Notes under the pieces: model-generated | The model's database searches: none | What the model was told of the DNA's origin: nothing | The model's input: the letters and a program-made list of their open reading frames with translations, nothing else | Translations under genes and position numbers: made by a program | Assembly: GCA_963744575.1 (NCBI GenBank) | Contig: CAVUUF010000024.1 | Coordinates: 62,001-126,000 of the forward strand | From: Palsa-504 sp963744575 | Lineage (GTDB): Bacteria > Actinomycetota > Actinomycetes > Streptosporangiales > Streptosporangiaceae | Reading direction: 5' to 3' | DNA: 64,000 nt | Part shown: positions 23,814 to 31,317 of the stretch, piece by piece | Layout: the number at the start of each line of letters is the position of its first letter | Numbering within the stretch: position 1 is the first letter of the stretch

Positions 23814-25154
23814 GTGATCGTGGTGGGGGCCGGCTCACCGGGTGAGCACTGCGCCGGCGAGTTGGCCGACGGCGGGCTGCACGTGGCGGTGGTGGAGCGA
23901 GAGCTGGCCGGGGGCGAGTGCTCCTACTGGGCCTGCATCCCGTCCAAGACGCTGCTGCGTCCCGGCGAGGCGGCCCACGGAGCTCGTGCGGCGGCGTGCA
24001 GCGCGCGGGTCGACGTGCAGGCTGCGCTGGCCTACCGGGACTACATGGTCTCCGGCTACTCCGACGCCGGGCAGCAGGCCTGGCTGGACAGCAAGGGCAT
24101 CGACCTGATCCGCGGCACCGGCGCGCTGGCCGGGCCGGGCGTGGTCGAGGCCGGCGGCAGGCGCTATACCGCTCGGCACGTGGTGGTGGCGACCGGCTCG
24201 GACCCGGTCATCCCGCCCGTCCCGGGCCTGCGCGAGCTGACCGGGGTGTGGACCAACCGCGACGTGACCGGTATGAAGGCTGTCCCGCGCCGCCTGCTGA
24301 TCCTCGGCGGCGGCCCGGTCGGCGCCGAGATGTCCCAGGCCGTGCGACGCCTGGGCGGCGAGGTGGCCCTGGTCGAAGGCGCATCCCACGTGCTGGCCCG
24401 CGAGCCCAAGCCGCTGGGCGACGCGCTCGGCGAGGAACTGCGCCGCGACGGCATCGAACTGATCCTCGGCCTGCACGCGGCCGCCGCCCGGCGCGACGGC
24501 GAGGACTACGTCCTGGTCCTCGACGATGGCCGCGAGCTGCGCGGCGACCGGCTGCTGGTGGCCACCGGACGGCGCCCGCGGGTGCCGGCCGGGCTGGACA
24601 CCGTCGGCGTCACGGCCGGGCCGGACGGCGTTCCGGTCGACGCCCGGCTGCAGGCCGGCGAGGGGCTGTGGGCCATCGGCGACGTCACCGGCATCCGGCT
24701 GCTCACCCACGTGGGCAAGTACCAGGGCGAGGTCGTCGCCTCGAACATCCTCGGCGAGCCCCGCGAGGCCAGCTACGAGGCCGTCCCGGACGTGGTCTAC
24801 ACCGACCCGCAGGCGGCCGCCGTCGGCACCGCCCAGGCCCGGTACAGCGTGACCGTCCCGGTATCCGAAGTAGCCAAGACCGCCACCTACACCCACGTCT
24901 ACGCCGAGTCCAAGGGATTCCTGACCCTGATGTCCGACGGCGACCGGCTGACCGGCGCCTACGCGCTCGGCCCCGAGGCTGGCGAATGGCTGCAGCAGGC
25001 CACGCTGGCCATCCGCGCCCACGTGCCGCTCGACGTGCTACGCGACGTCATCCAGCCGTTCCCCACCTTCTCCGAGATCTACGTCGCCGCGCTCAAGGCG
25101 CTGCGCGGCCAGACCAGCGCCGCCCGCCACCCGGCCCAGGCGAGCGCGCCGTGA
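23814..25154 (+). CDS. FAD-dependent pyridine nucleotide-disulfide oxidoreductase, start region frameshifted
   Basis: The frame reads DYDYDVIVVGAGSPGEHCA, then GGECSYWACIPSKTLLRPGE with the redox disulfide (Cys36, Cys41 counted from the GTG at 23814). RRLLILGGGPVGAEMSQAV and GLWAIGDVTGIRLLTH complete the family pattern. The C-terminal interface reads VIQPFPTFSEIYVAAL, so the lipoamide-dehydrogenase His is Phe. The natural ATG at 23791 is out of frame by one base and gives only MTTTTTTT before a stop. Either the GTG is used, costing a few N-terminal residues, or one base is missing from the repetitive ACG/ACT run. It is coupled to the VOC gene. Confidence 0.8.
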   Translation: MIVVGAGSPGEHCAGELADGGLHVAVVERELAGGECSYWACIPSKTLLRPGEAAHGARAAACSARVDVQAALAYRDYMVSGYSDAGQQAWLDSKGIDLIRGTGALAGPGVVEAGGRRYTARHVVVATGSDPVIPPVPGLRELTGVWTNRDVTGMKAVPRRLLILGGGPVGAEMSQAVRRLGGEVALVEGASHVLAREPKPLGDALGEELRRDGIELILGLHAAAARRDGEDYVLVLDDGRELRGDRLLVATGRRPRVPAGLDTVGVTAGPDGVPVDARLQAGEGLWAIGDVTGIRLLTHVGKYQGEVVASNILGEPREASYEAVPDVVYTDPQAAAVGTAQARYSVTVPVSEVAKTATYTHVYAESKGFLTLMSDGDRLTGAYALGPEAGEWLQQATLAIRAHVPLDVLRDVIQPFPTFSEIYVAALKALRGQTSAARHPAQASAP

Positions 25155-25208
25155 GCGTCTCCGGCCTGGAAAGCCCGAAACCAATGATCCGCGCCTAGGG
25201 GAGGAAGC

Positions 25209-25613
25209 ATGACCACCGCGACCACTCAGCGCAAACCCGGACTACTCGGGCAGACCGTCGTCGTGATCGGCGGCAGCTCCGGCATGGGGCTCGAGACCGC
25301 CCGGCTGGCCCGGGCGGAGGGCGCCGGGGTTGTCATCACCGGCCGCACCCCCGAGCACATCGAGCGGGCCGCGGCCGAACTCGGCGAAGCGCGCACGGTG
25401 GCCTTCGACGCCACCGATCCGGCCGCCCTCGAGCGGTTCTTCGGCGATCTGCCGGACCCGGTCGATCACGCGAGGCGGTCAGGCGGCCGCCGTCCGCCGG
25501 TAGAACGTGGCCCACACGGCCTTGCCGGTGTCGCTCGGCTCGGTGTAGCCCCACTGGTCGCTGAGGGCGCAGACGATGTGCAGCCCGCGGCCGGTCTCGC
25601 CCAGCAGACCTGA
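25209..25613 (+). pseudogene. Short-chain dehydrogenase/reductase, 3'-truncated
   Basis: After an AGGGGAGGA ribosome site the product begins MTTATTQRKPGLLGQTVVV and IGGSSGMGLETARLA (Rossmann Gly motif), VVITGRTPEHIERAAAEL, and AFDATDPAALERFFGDLPDP. Homology stops at VDH near 25470, just before the NAG motif; the catalytic Ser-Tyr-Lys part is missing. The rest of the ORF is antisense to the next gene, which ends at 25479. A deletion or rearrangement therefore joined two loci at about 25470. It is in line with the upstream VOC-reductase pair. Confidence 0.85.
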
Positions 25614-26087
25614 CGGCCGGGGGGCGGGCACTACCCGGCTTGGGTCGGCGACCGCGCACAGCACACAGGGCCCGAGCTGAAGCAGGCCGAGCCGGACCGG
25701 ACGCCGCAGCCGGCTGTCGCCGGCTCCGGGCAGAGCGTGCCGCAGGGCATTGGTCACCAGTTCGGACACCACGATCACGATGTCCTGGCCGCGTTCGGCG
25801 GTGTCCCACCGGCGCAAGGTGATGATGGTGAAGTTCCGCGCGGCGTGGACCGAGCCGACGTCCGCGCCAAGCGCGCGCGTGGCTATCCGGGGCATGGCCC
25901 AGCTTGCCGCGGCGGAGAGCGGCTGGTTTCCGCCCGCCAGGCCGGCCGTTTCCGCGGTCAGCATCAGCCAGCGGTTCCGCGGCCTGCGCGGCAGGCCAGC
26001 CGCGCGCGTCGCCGCCGCCGGTCCGGCCTGGTCGCGGCGGGCGAAGAAGGTGCGGCTACCCGGGTGCGGCCATGGGCTGGGGAACAT
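25479..26087 (-). CDS. ATP-binding anti-sigma-type regulator (HATPase_c, RsbW-like)
   Basis: The 202-residue ORF contains a GHKL ATPase domain: ARNFTIITLRRWD, then the N-box VIVVSELVTNALRHA (Glu and Asn for Mg-ATP), VLCAVADPS as G1-like, and LGETGRGLHIVCALSDQWG as the G2/lid region, ending KAVWATFYRR. Many actinobacterial paralogues of this size act as serine-protein kinases or anti-sigma factors. The first ~40 residues are Arg/Pro-rich, so the true start may be the internal ATG giving MLTAETAGL. Its partner is not identifiable here. Its 3' end abuts the broken SDR gene. Confidence 0.82.
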   Translation of the reverse strand: MFPSPWPHPGSRTFFARRDQAGPAAATRAAGLPRRPRNRWLMLTAETAGLAGGNQPLSAAASWAMPRIATRALGADVGSVHAARNFTIITLRRWDTAERGQDIVIVVSELVTNALRHALPGAGDSRLRRPVRLGLLQLGPCVLCAVADPSRVVPAPRPSGLLGETGRGLHIVCALSDQWGYTEPSDTGKAVWATFYRRTAAA

Positions 26088-26105
26088 CGGGACCCCCGTC
26101 TACGC

Positions 26106-26763
26106 TCACTGGTTTTCCATCGGCCAGCCGACCGTTCGGGCGCCAGCGATCCGGGCCGCCCTGGCCATGGCCGTGTAGCGGTCCCACGGCACGACGGGGT
26201 GGGTAGCCCGGAAGCCCGGATCGGTCTGCTGGCATCGGGGGCAGGCCAGCCGGCCGAAGGCGTCGATGCGCCAGCCGGCCTCGACAGAGCGGACACGCTG
26301 GTCGACCTCGCCGAGCGCCTCCGGGTCCACGTGCCACGAGATGCAGGAACCCATCTCGCACCAGCTGATCGGCATCCGCAACTGGTCGCCGATCAGCGCC
26401 CGCATCGTGAGTTCGGGGCGCACGGCCTCGGTGCGGGCCGCGGGCATGGCGCGGGGCCCCGGCGCGCCGGAGGGCGCGGGCACGGCGGATCTGGGGACGG
26501 GGGCGGCGGATCTGGGGACGGGGGCGGCGGCTGGGACTGGAGCCGCGGCGGGGGTGAGCGCTTCGGGCCGGGTGGCGGCGCCGGCCTGCGCCGCGGGGCT
26601 CGGCGGTGCGGGGCTCGGCGGTGCGGGGCTCGGCGGTGCGGGGCTCGGCGCCGCGCCGCTCGGCGCCGCGCCGCTCGGCGGCGCGGCCGTCGTCCCGCAA
26701 CTCGGCGAGCCAGTCGTCCATCTCGACCACGGTGGCGTCATCCGGCCAGATCTTGATCTTCAT
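26106..26763 (-). pseudogene. Conserved actinobacterial protein with repeat linker, frameshifted
   Basis: The front half starts MKIKIWPDDATVVEMDDWLA (ATG at 26763), and the C-terminal domain (ELTMRALIGDQLRMPISWCE, DAFGRLACPRCQQTDPGF) has CEMGSC and CPRC pairs that could bind metal. Both ends look like one protein recurrent in actinomycetes. The distance between start and stop is not a multiple of three, and the frames switch inside the Ala/Pro/Glu-rich linker at about 26590-26620, next to 15-bp tandem repeats. It may be a real frameshift, repeat slippage or an assembly error. Function unknown. It lies directly upstream of the ATPase gene. Confidence 0.6.
26595..26670 (+). repeat. 15-bp tandem repeat in a protein linker
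   Basis: GGGGCTCGGCGGTGC is repeated three times from 26595, followed by degenerate units. On the minus strand it encodes TAEPR-type pentapeptides. A second short duplication (GGCGGATCTGGGGACGGG, twice) lies at about 26484-26525. The unit is in frame, so unit loss alone would not cause the gene's frameshift. Confidence 0.8.
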
Positions 26764-27000
26764 GTCGGGCCTCCCCTCTAGCCAGCGGTGAGCGCCTTTC
26801 GGCGGCGGTGACCCGCCCGAGGGCAGACACCAGCACGGAGATAACGGACCAGGCGGCGGCGTGACCCGTGCGTCACTGACTGCGGCACGGCTATTCCCCG
26901 CGCGGCATTCGCGATCACGCCCCGGCTGTGTTCGCTGGCGCCGGAACTCGGTCTGCCGCCAGCGAGCACCTGGTGCGTCCCGGTGCGCATATGTCACCTT

Positions 27001-27302
27001 TTGCGCTTGCCTTCCCCTTTTCAAGCTTCCGGGCTCACCGTCTCTAGGTATTAAGCTTTCACGGTCCCGACTCTGCATTACAGCCCGATATACCTGCGAT
27101 AAACATTTGGCTCATTCGGGAACTATCACGGCGTGTCGCGTAGACAAATTTAGATTGCTATTATGCACAGCCTGTGAATCAAGTATTACCAGCTAGCAGG
27201 CATACGGCGAGAGTGACGTTCCGTCGCGATCCCCAGCATTTCACCCCTGGATACACAGGCTGGGCACCCTTTTACACAAGCCATCCACAGCCTTGTACAC
27301 AG
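27001..27302. other. AT-rich segment with a cluster of DnaA-box-like 9-mers, origin-like region
   Basis: No gene is visible between 26764 and about 27440. Roughly 27001-27200 is far more AT-rich than the rest of the window. It is followed by DnaA-box-like 9-mers, all plus-strand: TTATGCACA (27161, a perfect TTATNCACA), GGATACACA (27249), TTTTACACA (27270), CCATCCACA (27281) and TTGTACACA (27293, matches TTGTNCACA). TGTGAATCA at 27173 is a one-mismatch box on the other strand. The last four start 21, 11 and 12 bases apart, near helical phasing. Neither dnaA nor a rep gene is nearby. Confidence 0.5.
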
Positions 27303-27442
27303 AAAACCCGACGCCCGTCCTGCCAGCGGCTTGTTGCCACTCGAAAGGCGAGCGCCGGGTAATTCCGCGATCACTGGTGGTGCCGAAGTCCGGAGATTCT
27401 TTATGTTCGATGCTGGAATGTCCGGTTTCGCGCTCAGCGGAT

Positions 27443-27720
27443 GTACAGCTCGCCGGTGTCGTATTCGTGAACTCGCCGTCGGCCGGCACGTCAGCCAGGC
27501 CAAGCTCGGCGAACACCGGGAAGAGCTGCTCGGCCGCCCACCGTTCCTGGTGCGCCCGGCGCCGTTCGCCACGTGCCGCCCGCGGAACGGCTCGAACCGC
27601 GCCGCCAGGTCCCCGATGTCCTCGGTCCGGCCGAGGAGGATGGCCACCGCGAGCCAGCAGGAGCCCGCTCGGTTCGGCCGCCCGCGCCAGGCGCCGGCGG
27701 ACCTCGGCGAACATCGCCCT
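27443..27720 (-). pseudogene. Unidentified decayed gene, three reading frames
   Basis: Protein-like segments alternate between frames: MFAEVRRRLARAAEPSGLLL, then AILLGRTEDIGDLAARFEPF, then HQERWAAEQLFPVFAELG with LADVPADGEF, and finally EYDTGELYIR before a stop at 27443. Each looks coding, and together they suggest one helical protein of about 95 residues with at least three indels. I do not recognise the family. Its upstream end abuts the palindromic repeat at 27723. Confidence 0.45.
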
Positions 27721-27722
27721 GG

Positions 27723-27747
27723 CAGCATCGATGTGGCAGCGATGTCG
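27723..27747 (+). repeat. Palindromic repeat copy 3, single arm
   Basis: The sequence begins CAGCATCGATGTGGCAGCG and ends ATGTCG, where intact copies end ATGCTG. It lies exactly between the decayed gene ending near 27720 and a low-complexity spacer leading to the DUF1801 fragment. Confidence 0.8.
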
Positions 27748-27859
27748 TTTCAGGCGGCGCGTAGCGCCCGCCCGCGTGGTTCTGGGGCGTTCGGGGCTTA
27801 TGGGGCGCGGGGGCGGGGAGGCCGCTCGTTCGGTTCTCATGGTTAGTCCTTGGGTCGGG

Positions 27860-28041
27860 GGGCCGTAGCCGATCATGGTGATGGTCATGCCGGGCTGGCC
27901 GGGCCGGGTGCCGGGAAAGAACCAGCGCGGCAGGCTGGGCGCGGCCGCGCGGATGAGCGTGTCCACCGCCCGCAGGTCTTGTTCGCGGGCCGGATCGAAG
28001 CGGAAGAACTCCTCCACCGACCCGGCGGTCACCTTGAACAT
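27860..28041 (-). pseudogene. DUF1801 (YdhG-like) protein, 5' fragment
   Basis: From the ATG at 28041 the frame reads MFKVTAGSVEEFFRFDP, REQDLRAVDTLIRAAAPSLP and RWFFPGTRPGQPGMTITMIG, a DUF1801 beginning. Similarity ends at about 27860, where the second half (the core beta-sheet) should follow; instead there is spacer and the palindromic repeat at 27723. About 60 of roughly 130 residues remain. Confidence 0.7.
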
Positions 28042-28057
28042 CGCGGCTCGGCCCGCA

Positions 28058-28429
28058 CTGCCGGGTGAACTCGACCTGGATCTCGGTGATCCACTCGCTG
28101 GTGTCGTCGGGGCATTCCAGGTAGACCTCGCGGGCGCAGCCGGTGCCGGTGAAGCCATGGTCCCGCATCCACGCGTGCAGGAGCTGGTAGGCGGCGTCGA
28201 CGCCGGCCATGGAACCGCGGTGGATCGCCGACGCGACCTCGGCCGCGGGGATCTCGATGCGCTCCAGGCTGGGCACCGAGTCCGCGGCGACGGGGAAGGT
28301 GACGGACACGCGGAGCGCGTCTTCTGACGCCTCCGGGGCCGGCCTGTAGTCGGCGATGCTGGGGCCGGCCGGCGGGGCGCCGACGGCCGCCAGGTGCCGC
28401 ATGATCACCGGGTACATCGGGCCGACCAC
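28058..28429 (-). CDS. GyrI-like effector-binding domain protein, probably lacking its first strand
   Basis: The GTG at 28429 follows AGGAGG at 12-base spacing. The sequence MYPVIMRHLAAVGAPPAGPS, DALRVSVTFPVAADSVPSLE, ASAIHRGSMAGVDAAYQLLH and CAREVYLECPDDTSEWITEI, ending QVEFTRQ, is a GyrI/AraC-effector-type ligand-binding domain. Homologues usually have about 20 more N-terminal residues and a stop near EF; here the frame continues past 28058 without family similarity. It lies 25 bases downstream of the PPK2 gene. It may be functional or an eroded half of a MerR-type regulator. Confidence 0.6.
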
Positions 28430-28454
28430 CGGGCCGACGTCCTCCTGCGTGGCG

Positions 28455-29258
28455 CTATCGGGCCCGGGCTTCGGCCGCGGCCCGGGGGGCAGGCGGAACC
28501 GCCAGGTTCCGCGCGGCCAGGCCGGCCTCGATGGCGGCGACCACCGACTCCACCACCTTGACCCTGGCCCACCGTTTGTCCTCGGCCTCGACCAGCACCC
28601 AGGGCGCGGCGGCGTGGTCGGTCCGGTCCAGCATCTGCTCCACGGCCGCCTCGTAGTCCCGCCGCTTCCCCCGGTTCCGCCAGTCCTCCGCGGTCAGCTT
28701 CCAGGCCTTCAGCGGGTCGCGCTCCCGCGCCTTGAACCGCTTGAGCTGTTCCTCGGGCGACAGGTGAAGCCAGAACTTGACGATGATCATGCCCTCGTCG
28801 GCCAGCGTCCGCTCGAAGTCGACGATCTCCCGGTAGGCGCGCCGCCACTGCTCCTCGGTGGCGAAGCCTTCGACTCGCTCGACCAGGACCCGGCCGTACC
28901 AGGACCGGTCGAGCACCGCCATGCCACCCCAGCCGGGCAGCATCGGCCAGAACCGCCACAGGAAATGGTGGCGTTTCTCGTCGTAGCTGGGCACGCTGAA
29001 CTGGGCCACCCGGACGTGCCGCGGGTCCAGCGGCTCGACCAGGCGCCTGATCGCACCACCCTTTCCGGAGGCGTCCCAGCCCTCGAAGACCACGCAGACC
29101 GGCGGCCCGAGCCGGGCATCATCCCCGATCTGGCCGCCCAGGACCAGGCGCAGGTGCAGCAGCCGGCCCTGGGCCGCGGCGAGGCGGTCCGCTTCCCGCT
29201 TCGGGGTGAGCTTCAGGCTGAGATCCAGCTTGGCGAGTGCGCCGCTCTTGGCCGCCAT
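28455..29258 (-). CDS. Polyphosphate kinase 2 family protein (PPK2)
   Basis: The 267-residue protein has Walker A VVFEGWDASGKGGAIRRL (residues ~57-74), the Walker B-like AVLDRSWYGRVLVERVEG (~118), and a lid region with SPEEQLKRFKARERDPLKAWK. These are the PPK2 hallmarks. The enzyme transfers phosphate between polyphosphate and nucleoside di- or monophosphates; class I-III assignment cannot be made confidently, but the single domain rules out the fused class II form. The start is an ATG with no strong ribosome site. The GyrI-like gene follows on the same strand. Confidence 0.9.
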   Translation of the reverse strand: MAAKSGALAKLDLSLKLTPKREADRLAAAQGRLLHLRLVLGGQIGDDARLGPPVCVVFEGWDASGKGGAIRRLVEPLDPRHVRVAQFSVPSYDEKRHHFLWRFWPMLPGWGGMAVLDRSWYGRVLVERVEGFATEEQWRRAYREIVDFERTLADEGMIIVKFWLHLSPEEQLKRFKARERDPLKAWKLTAEDWRNRGKRRDYEAAVEQMLDRTDHAAAPWVLVEAEDKRWARVKVVESVVAAIEAGLAARNLAVPPAPRAAAEARAR

Positions 29259-29564
29259 GTGCCGCGCCTCCCATCGAATCCTTCACCGGCTTACCCGAGT
29301 TGAAGTTCCCTGTAACAACCATCAGCCGGGTGTCATGATGGCGCCCGCCGCCGGAATTGTGGTGGTTGCGGCATTGTGCACCAAAGAGTGTGCAGGTTGT
29401 CACATCCATGCGTGACCGGCTGCGTGGGGGCGTGACGCGGCGGCCCAGTGCGGGGCCTGTTCCCCTCGTGAGCATCAGGAATCACTCATTCAGGCGCTTT
29501 CGGCCGGTGGCCGGGTAGGGCAGAATCGGTGGCGCGGGTAAGCGAGGCGTACATGGGGGCCTGG
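29259..29564. other. Intergenic region between divergent PPK2 and protease remnant
   Basis: It contains promoter space for both flanking genes and moderately AT-rich runs (GTTGAAGTTCCCTGTAACAA near 29300). I find no convincing ORF, hairpin or repeat. Confidence 0.5.
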
Positions 29565-30191
29565 ATGAAGGTGCGCACGCTGGCCGCCGCGATCGCCGCG
29601 ATCGCCGTGGCGGCCGGCTGTTCTTCGGCGCCGCCAGCATCCCGTCCGCGCGCCGAGGGCGGGCCGGCCGGTTTCTGGACCCGGTCCCGGCTGCTCGGCG
29701 CCCAGCCGTGGCGGGAAGGCGGGTTCCAGCCCGGACAGCCGGCCACGGCGAGCCCGTCCGAGCTGAGCGTGCGGGTCGGGACGCTGTTCGAACACGACGC
29801 CAGCGGTAACCATTTCTGCACGGCCAGCGTGGTGGCCAGCCCGGGCCGGGACCTGCTGATCACCGCCGCGCACTGCATCAGCGACGGGAAGGGCGGCGGC
29901 TACCGGCAGGACATCGTGTTCATCCCGGGGTACCGGGACGGCCAGGCACCCTACGGCGTCTGGGCCCCGGCCCAGCTGCTGGTGGCGCCGCAGTGGGAGA
30001 ACTCCTCCGATCCGGACTTCGACATCGGATTCGCGGTGCTCAAGCCCTACGACGGGAAGAACATCGAGGACGTGCTCGGCGCGAACCAGCTCGGCATCGA
30101 CCCCGGATACCGGAACCTGGTCCGGGTCACCGGCTACCCGGCCAGCAACGAAGCCCCGGTCACCTGCGTCAAGACGGTTCCAGCCGGCTAG
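29565..30191 (+). pseudogene. Secreted trypsin-like serine protease, truncated before the catalytic Ser
   Basis: From MKVRTLAAAIAAIAVAAGCS the protein has a lipoprotein-type signal with a lipobox-like AAGC. The S1 fold is clear: VGTLFEHDASGNHFCTASVV, LLITAAHC with the catalytic His (~103), and DPDFDIGFAVLKP with the catalytic Asp (~153). It stops after PVTCVKTVPAG, exactly where homologues proceed to the GxSGG oxyanion and catalytic Ser loop. About 40 residues are missing, so it should be inactive. No continuation is visible in the 65 bases before the CBS gene. Confidence 0.75.
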
Positions 30192-30256
30192 CGGAGTAAT
30201 AGCCCCGGGTATCGGCGGGTAGACCATCAGGACCGTACCGGCGCCGGGAGGTTCAG

Positions 30257-30691
30257 ATGCGCATCACCGACGTACTTCGCGTCAAGGGAAATCAGGTTGT
30301 CACCATCGCCGAGGATACGAAGATTCGGCAGCTCCTGGCGGTGCTGGCCGAGCACGGGATCGGCGCCGTGGTGGTCTCGGCCGACGGCACCTCGGTCGAC
30401 GGGATCGTCAGCGAGCGGGATATCGTCCGGGCGTTCGCCAAGCGAGGCGCCGCGGTGATGTCCGAGCCGGTCACGGCGATCTACACGGCCGAGGTGCGCA
30501 CGGTCACGCCGGAGACCTCGCTCGAGGAGGTCATGCGCATGATGACCGAGTACCGGGTGCGGCACGCGCCGGTCGTGGTCGACGGCAGCCTGCGCGGGAT
30601 CGTAAGCATCGGCGACGTGGTGAAGAACCGCATCGACGAGCTCGAAACCGAGCGGGCCGCGCTGACCGATTACATCACGAGCGCCCGCTAG
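30257..30691 (+). CDS. CBS domain pair protein
   Basis: The 144-residue protein begins MRITDVLRVKGNQVVTIAED after a GGGAGG site. It has two CBS motifs: IRQLLAVLAEHGIGAVVVSA with VDGIVSERDIVRA, then EEVMRMMTEYRVRHAPVVVD with LRGIVSIGDVVKNRIDELE. Such stand-alone pairs bind adenosyl ligands and often respond to energy or stress state; no partner enzyme is fused. The layout is that of the hypoxia- and stress-type CBS proteins common in actinobacteria, but the specific function is not inferable. Confidence 0.9.
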   Translation: MRITDVLRVKGNQVVTIAEDTKIRQLLAVLAEHGIGAVVVSADGTSVDGIVSERDIVRAFAKRGAAVMSEPVTAIYTAEVRTVTPETSLEEVMRMMTEYRVRHAPVVVDGSLRGIVSIGDVVKNRIDELETERAALTDYITSAR

Positions 30692-30910
30692 CGCACGGCC
30701 AGAAGCGCCCGGGGTCCCGCCCGGGTAGCTGGCCACGAGCAGCGCGCTGTCCTTGCGCAGCTGCTCGGCACGGCCGCTGGCCGCCAGCTCGCCGTGGGAC
30801 AGGAAATAGTCGCGATCGGCGATCTTCAGCGCCAGGCTCAGGCTCATCGCGCCGATGCTGACCGCGGCGATCCCGGCGGACATCTGGTCGTCGTGGCCCT
30901 GCTTTGTCAT
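30692..30910 (-). CDS. Small hypothetical protein, possibly 3'-truncated
   Basis: From the ATG at 30910 the frame reads MTKQGHDDQMSAGIAAVSIG, then AMSLSLALKIADRDYFLSHG, ELAASGRAEQLRKDSALLVA and SYPG. A hydrophobic segment is followed by a charged helix, a plausible small membrane-anchored protein of about 70 residues. The open frame continues to 30227 antisense to the CBS gene, which is unlikely to be coding. I do not recognise the family. The long repeat at 30960 starts about 50 bases upstream. Confidence 0.4.
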
Positions 30911-30959
30911 TCACCCCGGTCCCAGAGGTGACCGGGGTCCTGGCTGGCGGCGGGGCGTC

Positions 30960-31085
30960 GGGGCGGCTGGGGTGCGCGGGTTCGGTGATGATGGTGAGGC
31001 TGCCTGCCGCGCTAAGGGGCCGGGTCATACCGCATCAATGTGACATCGATGCTGCTCAGGCGACATCGATGTGGCATCGATGCTG
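30960..31085 (+). repeat. Palindromic repeat copy 4, tandem pair with a conserved ~70-bp left flank
   Basis: Arm 1 at 31030-31054 (begins CCGCATCAATGTG, ends CGATGCTG), spacer CTCAGGC, arm 2 at 31062-31085 (begins GACATCGATGTGG, ends CGATGCTG). The left flank from 30960, including GGCGGCTGGGGTGCGCGGG and GGTGATGATGGTGAGG, is nearly identical to 46515-46586. The whole unit is therefore about 125 bases. It lies in the gap upstream of the GH59 gene. From 31086 to 31317 I see nothing else beyond ordinary promoter space. Confidence 0.85.
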
Positions 31086-31317
31086 TTCGGCGGGGCTCAC
31101 AGGCGGCTGAGGCTGAAACCGGGTCGGGCTCGCTTCGCCAGGAATTCATCTGTCGAGCTGCCGCATTCGAACTATCTGGCTGAGACGTTCGTTAGATGGT
31201 GCGAGCATGGATGGAAGGGCGTCAGATCCTGGCGTTGAGGGGATCCCGGTTGGCTGGCTCTTGAACGGCCTGCCACCGCGCTGACACGGCTGCGCCTGAT
31301 GTGATTCGGGAGCCAGC

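Noticed and set aside
26484..26670. CRISPR-like spaced repeats
   Set aside because: Units are directly adjacent with no spacers; it is a codon-phased protein linker repeat.
30227..30691. Extension of the 30910 minus-strand ORF across the CBS gene
   Set aside because: The CBS frame has clear domain motifs; the antisense frame shows no family similarity.
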